NCBI RefSeq assembly: GCF_009735645.1
Contig: NZ_CP032550.1
Location: 558,001-622,000, forward strand
Direction of reading: 5' to 3'
From: Microbacterium oryzae
GTDB lineage: Bacteria > Actinomycetota > Actinomycetes > Actinomycetales > Microbacteriaceae
Length of the DNA: 64,000 bases
The notes under the pieces are model-generated. The model made no database searches and had not been told where the DNA came from. It saw nothing but the letters and a program-made list of their open reading frames with translations. Positions 1-7,169 of this stretch are shown one piece after another. Each line of letters starts with the position of its first letter. Within the stretch, counting starts at the first letter, position 1. A program made the position numbers and the translations under genes.

Positions 1-1337
1 ACGTTGAGGTTGTTGACGACGACAGGCTTCGTGCCGCGCAGCTCCGACTGCGCGACGAGCGAGTTCATCCAGGCGCCGCCGCGCTTCGTGTCGCGCGCGT
101 AGAGGTCGAGGAGGTACAGCCCGAGGGCGGAGCCGTCGGCGTCGAAAACTTCGAACGTGCGCACGTCGCGGTGGTAGCTCACGAGGTCGGCGCGCTCGCG
201 GAACGAGACGCCGTACAGGGCGTGCGCGGCGTGGAACACCCCGTCCTGCAGCACGCGCTCCGCCTCGAACCAGGGCCGGAGGGCCGCGACGTCGATGGCG
301 TACGACTCCTGCCGCACCTTCTCCGTGAAGAACGCCCAGTCCGAGGCTTCGATCGGATGGCCGGCGGCCCGTTCCAGGGCCGTCTTCTCCCGCTGCGCGT
401 TCCGTGCCGCGGGTCGGGCGAGACGGTGCAGGAGGTCGCGCACCGCCTCCGGCGAGCCCGCCGTCTCGTCGGCGGTGACGTAGGCGGCGTGCGACGGGTA
501 GCCGAGGAGCTCCGCCCGCTCCGCACGCAGGCGGACGATCTCGCGCACCACCGCCGTGTTGTCGTGGGCGCTCCCACGAGCGGCGCGCGCTCGCGACGCG
601 GCGAGCAGGCGCCGGCGGCTCTCCGGACGGACCAGGGAGGACAGGTGCGGATGGCCGGTGAACAGCGTGAGCGGGATGACGTGCCGCCCGTCGAGACCGC
701 GGGCGCGAGCGGCCTCCGTCGCAGCGGAGATCTCGCCCGCAGACAGCCCTTCGAGCTCCGCTGCGGAGTCGAACACGACCGCCCGCTCGTTGGTGTCGGC
801 GAGGAGGTTCTTCTCGAACCGCGTGGTGAGGGTCGCCAGCCGGGAGTTGAGCTCCGTCAGGCGGTCCTTCGCCGCCGCATCGAGCGCGGCGCCCGCCCGC
901 ACCATCTCCGTGTGCCGACGTTCGACCAGCCGACGCTGCTCGGGCGTCAGCGGCAGGTCGTCGCGTCGCGCGTGCACGGCCGCGATCCGCTCGGAGAGCA
1001 CGGCGTCGAGGGTGATCGCGTCGGCGTGCGCGGACATCAGCGGCGCGAGCTGCTCGTCGATCTCCTGGATCTCCGGCGACGCATCCGCGGAGTTCACGGT
1101 GTAGAACGCACGGGAGACCGCGTCGAGGAGCGCGCCGGATCGCTCCAGTGCCTCCAGCGTGTTCTCGAACGTCGGCGCCGCCCGCTCCGCGGTGATCGCG
1201 TCGATCTCCGCACGCTGCTCCGCGAAGGCCGCCCGGAACGCCGGCAGATAGTGCTGCGGCTCGATCGCGGCGTAGTCCGGGATGCCGTAGGGCAGCGGTG
1301 AGGGAGCCAGAAGCGGATTGAAAGCCGGCGCGGTCAT
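1..1337 (-). CDS. dcp: M3 family metallopeptidase (peptidyl-dipeptidase Dcp-like), partial
   Basis: Cytosolic zinc peptidase of the M3 (thimet oligopeptidase/Dcp) family, which removes dipeptides from the C-terminus of short peptides. The window holds the N-terminal ~445 residues; the gene runs off the left edge, so the catalytic HEXXH region is not visible and full length (about 670 residues in the family) cannot be checked. The helical N-terminal half is typical: it opens with NPLL/PYGIPDY and contains ALDAVSRAFYTVNSADAS. The ATG at 1337 is the first in-frame start and faces the divergent ArsR-type gene at 1431. The shared upstream region carries the repressor's palindromes, so co-regulation is possible but not shown. 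Confidence 0.85.
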   Translation of the reverse strand, partial: MTAPAFNPLLAPSPLPYGIPDYAAIEPQHYLPAFRAAFAEQRAEIDAITAERAAPTFENTLEALERSGALLDAVSRAFYTVNSADASPEIQEIDEQLAPLMSAHADAITLDAVLSERIAAVHARRDDLPLTPEQRRLVERRHTEMVRAGAALDAAAKDRLTELNSRLATLTTRFEKNLLADTNERAVVFDSAAELEGLSAGEISAATEAARARGLDGRHVIPLTLFTGHPHLSSLVRPESRRRLLAASRARAARGSAHDNTAVVREIVRLRAERAELLGYPSHAAYVTADETAGSPEAVRDLLHRLARPAARNAQREKTALERAAGHPIEASDWAFFTEKVRQESYAIDVAALRPWFEAERVLQDGVFHAAHALYGVSFRERADLVSYHRDVRTFEVFDADGSALGLYLLDLYARDTKRGGAWMNSLVAQSELRGTKPVVVNNLN

Positions 1338-1394
1338 CCCGCCAGCCTAACGACGGAGGCCCACCGGCCATCCGGTGCCGCTCACACGAAGGTA

Positions 1395-1430
1395 TTGCAA
1401 AGGAACCTTTGCAAAGCTATGTTTGCAAAC
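1395..1430. promoter_or_regulatory. Tandem palindromic operator upstream of the ArsR-type regulator
   Basis: Two dyads sit directly before the regulator ATG at 1431. The first, 1395-1414, has perfect 9-base arms (TTGCAAAGG / CCTTTGCAA) around AA. The second, 1421-1430, is the perfect 10-base palindrome GTTTGCAAAC. Both share a TTTGCAAA-type core, which suggests two dimer sites for an autoregulated winged-helix repressor. The AT-rich block stands out from the GC-rich flanks. The same interval separates the divergent M3 peptidase gene, so one repressor could control both. Confidence 0.6.
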
Positions 1431-2021
1431 ATGACGGAGGAATCCCCGACGACGCGCGTTCTCGATACCGGCGCATTGCGTGCACTCGCTCATCCGCTGC
1501 GCGTGCGGATCCTCGATCTGCTCAGCCAGGAGGGCCCGCAGACCGCCAGCACGCTGGCGGCCCTGACGGGGGAGTCATCCGGCTCGACGAGTTACCACCT
1601 GCGCATGCTCGCGCGGCACGACCTGGTCCGCGAGGTCGAGGGGCGGGCAGGGCGCGAGCGCTGGTGGGAGCGCCCACGCGGGCGGATCAGCTTCGGCGAC
1701 GAGTCCGTGGGCGACTCGCCGGCCGCGCGCGCCGTGCTCCAGGTCGCAGTCGCCGAGTACCACCGGGCGCGGTTCCAGGAGATGTTCGACTACTTCACCC
1801 GCGGTGCCGATGCGGAGAGCGAGGAATGGCGCGACGCGAGCGTGTCATCGACCACGACCGCGCACCTGACCGCGGCGCAGATGCGCGAGCTGGCCGAGCG
1901 GATGGACGCCCTGTTCAGCGAGTACGCCGAGCGCTATCGAGGGCAGACGGGAGAGGACGTGCGCGCGGTGTCGCTGCGTGCGGACATGTTCCCGCTGCCG
2001 CGGAGAGGGGAGAGATCATGA
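1431..2021 (+). CDS. ArsR/helix-turn-helix family transcriptional regulator
   Basis: Winged-helix DNA-binding protein of about 196 residues. Residues ~10-80 form the HTH: ALRALAHPLRVRILDLL, then STLAALTGESSGSTSYHLRMLARHDLV, the recognition helix and wing of ArsR/MarR-like repressors (HTH_20 type). The C-terminal half is helical and probably dimerises or senses a ligand; no metal-binding cysteine pair is visible, so it is not a classic metal sensor. In-frame TTG 1395 and ATG 1419 would extend the protein through the palindromic operator, so ATG 1431 is preferred. No clear Shine-Dalgarno precedes it, so the transcript may be leaderless. The stop overlaps the next start in ATGA. Confidence 0.85.
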   Translation: MTEESPTTRVLDTGALRALAHPLRVRILDLLSQEGPQTASTLAALTGESSGSTSYHLRMLARHDLVREVEGRAGRERWWERPRGRISFGDESVGDSPAARAVLQVAVAEYHRARFQEMFDYFTRGADAESEEWRDASVSSTTTAHLTAAQMRELAERMDALFSEYAERYRGQTGEDVRAVSLRADMFPLPRRGERS

Positions 2022-2254
2022 CGACGATGACGGCGACGTCGCTGCGCGAGGCGTCGTCGCTTCCGCCGCTGGGTGCGGGGGAGCGGCTCGCTCTGCGGAT
2101 GGCCGACGCGCTGCAGGAGCACGTGCGTCGACGCGTGAGCGCGCGGGCGGTTCGGCTGGCCGCCGACCTCGCTCGCGAGGCCATCCTCGCCGAGAGCAGA
2201 CGTGCGGGCGACCTCGCGGCCGCCCGCACGGGGTGGGGCCTCACCCGCGGGTGA
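2018..2254 (+). CDS. Small hypothetical protein coupled to the ArsR-type gene
   Basis: Predicted 78-residue protein whose ATG lies inside the stop of the upstream regulator (ATGA), so it is very likely co-transcribed and translationally coupled. GGAGAGGGGAGAG just upstream is a strong ribosome-binding site. The sequence is Arg/Ala/Leu-rich and helical (residues 24-70, with MADALQEHVRRRV) and has no recognisable domain, signal peptide or membrane segment. In related operons the second gene is often a transporter; here only this short helical protein follows. Function unknown. Confidence 0.6.
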   Translation: MTTMTATSLREASSLPPLGAGERLALRMADALQEHVRRRVSARAVRLAADLAREAILAESRRAGDLAAARTGWGLTRG

Positions 2255-2263
2255 AGGCCCCGC

Positions 2264-2491
2264 TCAGTCCTGGAACGGACGCGAGAAGGCGACGCCCCCG
2301 GCGTCGAGGAGCACCTCGAAGCCGGCGTCTAGCTCGGCGATCGGGCGCCCCTCGAGCCACGTGAGCGTCCAGGAGGCGCGCCCCGCGCCATCCGCCAGCT
2401 CGGCCTCGACGCGCGCGATCTCCGGGCGGAGCTCGGCGGGCACGCTGGCCGGCGGCGGGGAGCCGACCGACCAGCGCGTGCCGAGCTTCAT
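2264..2491 (-). CDS. Small hypothetical protein coupled to valS
   Basis: Predicted 75-residue soluble protein read directly after valS; its ATG overlaps the valS stop in ATGA, so the two form one unit. It contains WTLTWLEGRPIAELDAGFEVLLDAGG, which looks like a small beta-rich fold. No membrane segment, signal or known catalytic motif is present. I do not recognise the family. The coupling favours a real, conserved gene. Confidence 0.65.
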   Translation of the reverse strand: MKLGTRWSVGSPPPASVPAELRPEIARVEAELADGAGRASWTLTWLEGRPIAELDAGFEVLLDAGGVAFSRPFQD

Positions 2492-5055
2492 CAGGCGTCC
2501 TCAGCCAGCGCGATGCTCGTGACGGCGAACGCGTCGCCCTCGACGATCTCGAGCTCCGCGATGCGTCCGACGGCCTTGAGGTCGTCCGCGGCGAGGCGGA
2601 GCGCCTCGATCTGGTCGGCCGGCGCGGCGATCGACGCCGCGGCCACCGCGGTCTTCTGCGATGCCTTCGCCTCGGTCTTCGCGCGGCGGATGCCGATGAG
2701 GGCCTGGCTGGCGACCGACAGGACGGCGGGGTCGCCGCCGAGACCGCTGGCCTCCGGCCATCCGGCCCGGTGGATCGAACCGCTCTCGAACCACGACCAG
2801 GCCTCCTCGGCGGCGAACACGACGACCGGCGCCAGGAGGCGCAGGAGCGTCGACAGCGCCGTGCGCAGGGCGACCGCGGCGGATGCGCCGGCGTCGCCGC
2901 CCGCGTACGCGCGCTCCTTCACGAGCTCGAGGTAGTCGTCGCAGAACGTCCAGAAGAACGACTCCGACACCTCCAGCGCGCGCGCGTGGTCGTAGCCGTC
3001 GAGCGCCTTGGTCGCCTGCGCCACGACGTCGTCGAGCGCGGCGAGCATCGACAGATCGAGCGCCTCGGTCACCGCGGCGCCCTCGGGCGCCTCGAAGCCG
3101 AGCACGAACTTCGCCGCGTTCAGGACCTTGATGGCGAGGCGACGGCCGATCTTGATCTGCGTCGGGTTCTGCGGGTCGAACGCCGCGTCCGTCCCGAGAC
3201 GGCTGGAGGCCGCCCAGTACCGGACCGCGTCGGACCCGTGCTTGGCGAGGATGTCGGCGGGCGTGACGACGTTGCCCTTCGACTTCGACATCTTCTTGCG
3301 GTCGGGGTCGACGATGAAGCCGGAGATCGCGGCGTGCGCCCACGGCGTGCGGTCGTCCTCGAGGGCGCTGCGCAGCAGCGTCGAGAACAGCCACGTGCGG
3401 ATGATGTCCTGGCCCTGCGGGCGCAGGTCGAACGGCGCGACGAGGTCCCAGAGGTCCGCGTCCCGCTGCCATCCGCCGGCGAGCTGCGGGGTGAGCGAGG
3501 AGGTGGCCCAGGTGTCGAACACGTCGGTCTCGGCCTCGAAGCCGCCGGCGACCCCGCGCTGGTCGGCGCGGTAGCCCGGGGGAACGTCGCTCGACGGGTC
3601 GACGGGCAGGGTCGCCGCGTCGGGCACGAGCACGCGGTCGTAGTCGCGCTCGCCGTTCTCGTCCAGGCCGTACCAGACGGGGATCGGCACGCCGAAGAAG
3701 CGCTGGCGCGAGACGAGCCAGTCGCCGGTGAGGCCGTTCACCCAGTTCTCGTACCGCACGCGCATGAACTCGGGGTGCCAGTCGATCTGCTGGCCGAGCT
3801 CGATGAGCTTGGCGCGCAACTCGGCGTCGCGGGCGCCGTTGCGGATGTACCACTGGCGCGTGGAGACGATCTCGAGCGGGCGGTCGCCCTTCTCGAAGAA
3901 CTTCACCGGGTGGGTGAACGCGGCCGACACGTTCTCCAGCTCGCCGGACTCCTCCAGCAGCTCGACCATCCGCTTCTTGGCGCTGAAGACGGTCTTGCCC
4001 GCGAGCTCGGCGAAGGCGGCGCGGCCGGCCTCGGTCGTGATCGCCTCGGGGGCGTCGGCGACCACACGGCCGTCCTTGCCGATGATCGTGCGGTTCGGGA
4101 GGTCGAGCTCGCGCCACCAGATGATGTCGGTCACGTCGCCGAAGGTGCAGATCATGGCGATGCCCGAGCCCTTGTCGGGCTGGGCGAGCGGGTGCGGCAG
4201 CACCGGCACCTCGACGCCGAACACCGGGGTGGTCACTGTCGAGTGGAAGAAGGGCTGGTACCGCTCGTCGTCCGGGTGCGCGACGAGCGCGACGCATGCC
4301 GCGAGCAGCTCGGGACGCGTCGTCTCGATGTGGATGTCACCCGAGCCATCCGTCTTGTGGAACGCGAGCCGGTGGTACGACGCCTGCTGGTCGCGGTCCT
4401 CGAGCTCGGCCTGCGCGATCGCCGAGCGGAAGTCGACGTCCCACAGGGTGGGCGCGAGGTCCTGGTACGCCTCGCCGCGCTCGAGGTTGTGGAGGAACGC
4501 GAGCTGGCTCGTGCGGATGGTGTCGTCGGAGATCGTCCGGTACGTCTGCGTCCAGTCGACGGAGAGGCCGAGCGAGCGCCAGAGGTCCTCGAAGGTCTTC
4601 TCGTCCTCGACGGTGAGCTTCTCGCAGAGCTCGATGAAGTTGCGGCGGCTGACCGGGATCTGGTCCGCGGCCTTGATCGTCTTCGTCGTGCCCTCGAACG
4701 GGGGCGTGAAGTCGGGATCGTACGGCAGCGACGGGTCGCAGCGCACGCCGTAGTAGTTCTGCACGCGGCGCTCGGTGGGGAGGCCGTTGTCATCCCATCC
4801 GATCGGGTAGAACACGGTCTTGCCCAGCATGCGCTCGTAGCGCGCCTTCACGTCGGTGTGCGTGTACGAGAACACGTGCCCGATGTGCAGGCTGCCCGAC
4901 GCGGTGGGAGGCGGCGTGTCGACGGAGAAGACGCCGGCGCGACCCTTCGCGCGAGCGGCGTCGCGGTCGAAGAGGTAGGTGCCCTGCTGCTCCCAGGTCT
5001 CACCCCACTTCGCTTCCAGACCCTCGAGTGCGGGCTTGTCGGGAATGGCGGCCAT
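2491..5055 (-). CDS. valS: Valyl-tRNA synthetase
   Basis: Class Ia aminoacyl-tRNA synthetase that charges tRNA-Val, 854 residues, normal for actinobacterial ValRS. The HIGH signature is at residues 57-60 (GSLHIGH) and KMSKS at about 588-592 (RKKMSKSKGN). Between them lies the CP1 editing domain with the TTRPE motif. The anticodon-binding domain and a short C-terminal region follow. ATG 5055 is chosen because AGGAG lies 5 bases upstream and MAAIPDKPALEGLEAKW is the expected N-terminus; in-frame upstream codons continue only into non-conserved Arg-rich sequence. A small gene is coupled to its stop. No T-box motif is seen in the short leader. Confidence 0.98.
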   Translation of the reverse strand: MAAIPDKPALEGLEAKWGETWEQQGTYLFDRDAARAKGRAGVFSVDTPPPTASGSLHIGHVFSYTHTDVKARYERMLGKTVFYPIGWDDNGLPTERRVQNYYGVRCDPSLPYDPDFTPPFEGTTKTIKAADQIPVSRRNFIELCEKLTVEDEKTFEDLWRSLGLSVDWTQTYRTISDDTIRTSQLAFLHNLERGEAYQDLAPTLWDVDFRSAIAQAELEDRDQQASYHRLAFHKTDGSGDIHIETTRPELLAACVALVAHPDDERYQPFFHSTVTTPVFGVEVPVLPHPLAQPDKGSGIAMICTFGDVTDIIWWRELDLPNRTIIGKDGRVVADAPEAITTEAGRAAFAELAGKTVFSAKKRMVELLEESGELENVSAAFTHPVKFFEKGDRPLEIVSTRQWYIRNGARDAELRAKLIELGQQIDWHPEFMRVRYENWVNGLTGDWLVSRQRFFGVPIPVWYGLDENGERDYDRVLVPDAATLPVDPSSDVPPGYRADQRGVAGGFEAETDVFDTWATSSLTPQLAGGWQRDADLWDLVAPFDLRPQGQDIIRTWLFSTLLRSALEDDRTPWAHAAISGFIVDPDRKKMSKSKGNVVTPADILAKHGSDAVRYWAASSRLGTDAAFDPQNPTQIKIGRRLAIKVLNAAKFVLGFEAPEGAAVTEALDLSMLAALDDVVAQATKALDGYDHARALEVSESFFWTFCDDYLELVKERAYAGGDAGASAAVALRTALSTLLRLLAPVVVFAAEEAWSWFESGSIHRAGWPEASGLGGDPAVLSVASQALIGIRRAKTEAKASQKTAVAAASIAAPADQIEALRLAADDLKAVGRIAELEIVEGDAFAVTSIALAEDA

Positions 5056-5151
5056 GGGATCTCCTCGCGCGCTATGTGCGGCACGGTGTCTGCGTGCCTG
5101 AGTGTGGGTGCCGGTCCAGTGTACCGGGGGCGGGCTGAGGGGCCGGGTGGG

Positions 5152-5228
5152 GCCAGCGCCGGAGATCCCGCGAGCGAAGGACGGCACAACTCGATCGGTC
5201 CGCTGCTGGCGAGATCTCCGGCGCTGGC
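5152..5228. repeat. Inverted-repeat element, left copy (REP-like)
   Basis: Two 24-base arms at 5152-5175 and 5205-5228 pair with only two mismatches; the outer 16 bases (5152-5167 and 5213-5228) are perfect. The core is GCCGGAGATCCCGCG. A related element with the same core lies at 6187-6251, on the other side of the DUF559 gene. Both are extragenic. They could be repetitive extragenic palindromes, ends of a small mobile cassette, or transcript hairpins. Confidence 0.6.
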
Positions 5229-5338
5229 GCGGGTGCAGGCCGTCCGACACCTCGTGCACCGGGGGCGTGGAGCGCGGCGCCGTCCACAGATCCGTCTCCC
5301 GCGTCCGCTGGCCACGGCCCGTCGTGCAGCGTGAAGGG

Positions 5339-6166
5339 ATGGACCTCGATACCGCGCTCACTGCTCGCCACGGCGTGGCGCGAGTGAGCACGCTGCGTGC
5401 CGCAGGCGTGAGCGATCTGCACATCCGTCGGGCCGCTCGCACCGGCGCGCTCGTGCGCCCGCGTCGCGGCTGGGTGGCGTGGGCCGACGCCGACCCCGCC
5501 CTCATCGCCGCCGCCGAGATCGGGGCCGTGATCACGTGCATCTCGCAGGCGGCGCGCCTCAACCTGTGGACGATCGAGGACGGCGCGTGGCACCTGGGGA
5601 TGGCCGCTCACGCGAAGCCGGCGAGGCGGACATCCGCGCACATCCACTGGGCTCTGCCGGCCGTGCCCCGGCACCCGGACGATCTCGTCGACCCGATCGA
5701 GAACGTGCTGGTGCTGACGGCGGCCTGCCAGCCGTATGAGAACGCGCTCGTCGTATGGGAGTCGGCGATGAAGCGGGGGCTCTTCGAACCCGCGGCGATG
5801 GAGCGGCTGCACCTGGGTCCCGCCGCCCGCCGGCTCCTGCATGAGGCGCTGCCGTTCGCGGACTCCGGGCTGGAGACGCTGGTCGTCCCGCGATTGCGCT
5901 GGCTGCGGCTCCCGCTGCGGCGGCAGGTGCACATCGCCGGGCATCGAGTGGACCTGCTCATCGGGGAGCGGCTGGTGTTGCAGATCGACGGCGGGCACCA
6001 TGTCGGACCGCAGCGTGACCAGGACAACGCGCACGACGCGCAGCTGCGGCTCATGGGCTACCACGTCATCCGTGTCAGCTACGCGCAGATCGTCTTCGAC
6101 TGGGCGAGCGTGCAGGACCTCATCGTGCGCGCGGTGGCGCAGGGACTCCACAGGGCCGCTCGGTGA
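5339..6166 (+). CDS. AbiEi-type N-terminal domain / DUF559 endonuclease-like protein
   Basis: Predicted 275-residue protein. The N-terminus (residues ~1-50, with GVARVSTLRAAGVSDLHIRRAARTG) matches the winged-helix domain of type IV antitoxin AbiEi-like proteins. The C-terminus (~185-275) is a DUF559/Vsr-like PD-(D/E)XK nuclease fold: HRVDLLIGERLVLQIDGGHH supplies the acidic and E/Q-x-K-like positions, followed by RLMGYHVIRVSYAQI. Such AbiEi-DUF559 fusions are common and often multicopy in Microbacteriaceae; their role is unproven. No separate toxin gene lies beside it. ATG 5339 begins the recognisable domain. Related inverted repeats flank it at 5152-5228 and 6187-6251. Confidence 0.75.
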   Translation: MDLDTALTARHGVARVSTLRAAGVSDLHIRRAARTGALVRPRRGWVAWADADPALIAAAEIGAVITCISQAARLNLWTIEDGAWHLGMAAHAKPARRTSAHIHWALPAVPRHPDDLVDPIENVLVLTAACQPYENALVVWESAMKRGLFEPAAMERLHLGPAARRLLHEALPFADSGLETLVVPRLRWLRLPLRRQVHIAGHRVDLLIGERLVLQIDGGHHVGPQRDQDNAHDAQLRLMGYHVIRVSYAQIVFDWASVQDLIVRAVAQGLHRAAR

Positions 6167-6186
6167 TTCGCGCCGAGGTGCGGTCC

Positions 6187-6251
6187 GCCGGAGATTCCGC
6201 GTATCTCGGAGGATTCACCGCGCACCCTCCGGCCCTCGCGGAATCTCCGGC
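6187..6251. repeat. Inverted-repeat element, right copy (REP-like)
   Basis: Perfect 15-base arms GCCGGAGATTCCGCG (6187-6201) and its complement (6237-6251) enclose a 35-base loop. The arm sequence differs from the left copy at 5152 by one base over 15. It lies between the convergent DUF559 and pentapeptide genes, so it could also end transcription from both sides. No T-run follows either arm, which argues against a classical terminator. Confidence 0.6.
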
Positions 6252-6256
6252 CGCCG

Positions 6257-6913
6257 TCAGCCCTTCACGTCGATGCCCGCCGCCGCGGCAAAGGCCGGGG
6301 CGAGTGCGCGCACCTGGTCCTCCGTCAGCGTCGCGCCGCGCAGCGCGAGCGCGTCGAGGTACGACAGGGCGTCCAGCCCGCGGAGGTCCAGGTCGCTCGC
6401 CCGCATGCCGCGGGGGTCGACCTCGTCCGCGCGGCACCGCTCGAAGGCGACCCGCGTCAGCTGCGCGTGCGGCAAGTCGACGGCGCGGATGGCGCAGTCG
6501 GCGATGAGGACGTCCTCCACGCGCGCGGCGGCGAGAGACAGGTAGTCGACCCGCACGTCGCGCAGCTCGAGCTCGGCGATCCGCGCCTCGGCGAGGTCGA
6601 GGGTGCCGATCCGGCCGCCGGTGATCCGCACGCGACGGATGGTCGTGTCGCGGGCGACGACGGTGACGGCGCGGATGTCCGTCACCTCGACGTCGATGAG
6701 GGTCGCGCCGCGCAGAGCGAGGGTGTCGACGGCGGCGGATGGCACGACGCACTCCTCGAGGGACGCGTGCTCGAGATCCACCTCGCCCGCGAGTCCGGCC
6801 AGGCGCACCTGCCGGAGGTCGGCGTGCCGGCGGGGGAGGCCATCCTCGAGGTGCATCGGGAGGTCGGGGGAGCCGATGCGCGGCGCCGCAGGCCGCTCCT
6901 GCCTTCTCGCCAT
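6257..6913 (-). CDS. Pentapeptide-repeat-like protein
   Basis: Predicted 218-residue cytosolic protein. Residues ~35-170 show a five-residue periodicity with central Leu/Val and small residues (for example LALRGATLIDVEVTDIRAV, LDLAEARIAELELRDVRVD), typical of the quadrilateral beta-helix of pentapeptide-repeat proteins; the repeats are more degenerate than the A(D/N)LXX consensus. The C-terminal ~50 residues (LSYLDALALRGATLTEDQVRALAPAFAAAAGI) resemble the cap seen in many actinobacterial members. Some relatives mimic DNA and protect gyrase, but nothing here shows that. It is divergent from the ileS leader. Confidence 0.8.
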   Translation of the reverse strand: MARRQERPAAPRIGSPDLPMHLEDGLPRRHADLRQVRLAGLAGEVDLEHASLEECVVPSAAVDTLALRGATLIDVEVTDIRAVTVVARDTTIRRVRITGGRIGTLDLAEARIAELELRDVRVDYLSLAAARVEDVLIADCAIRAVDLPHAQLTRVAFERCRADEVDPRGMRASDLDLRGLDALSYLDALALRGATLTEDQVRALAPAFAAAAGIDVKG

Positions 6914-6969
6914 GCCCCGACCCTAGCCCGCACCCCGCACCCACGAGGGCGACGTCGCGGTACCATGGA

Positions 6970-7168
6970 GGCATCGGCACCGATCCGGCCATCACCGGGG
7001 AGCTCGCGGAAGAACGGGAACGCAAGGACCCCAGTAGAACCGCGCGGGGCAGGCCCGTCACAGCCGCAGTGAGAGTGGCGCCGCGTGCGGCGCACGCGGG
7101 GTGGTACCGCGGCTCCTGTCGTCGAGCAGGGGGTCGTCCTCGCAGTCCCTTAGGAACTGCTGGAGTGA
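6970..7168 (+). promoter_or_regulatory. Isoleucine T-box riboswitch (translational type) of ileS
   Basis: The ileS leader carries the T-box signature TGGTACCGCG at 7102-7111, whose TGGT would pair with the ACCA end of uncharged tRNA. A specifier ATC (Ile codon) lies at 6991-6993 inside the upstream stem I (GGCC-ATC-ACCGGGG). No intrinsic terminator with a T-run separates the T-box from the gene. Instead CTCC (7113-7116) could mask the Shine-Dalgarno GGAG (7162-7165), fitting the translational T-boxes known for actinobacterial ileS. A compact hairpin (7143-7159) precedes the SD. A weak -10-like TACCAT at 6961-6966 may start the leader. Confidence 0.9.
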
Positions 7169-7169
7169 G

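Noticed and set aside
2770..5334. An 854-codon open frame on the plus strand across valS
   Set aside because: It is antisense to a clear ValRS and has Arg/Val/Glu-rich non-protein-like composition; high GC keeps antisense frames open.
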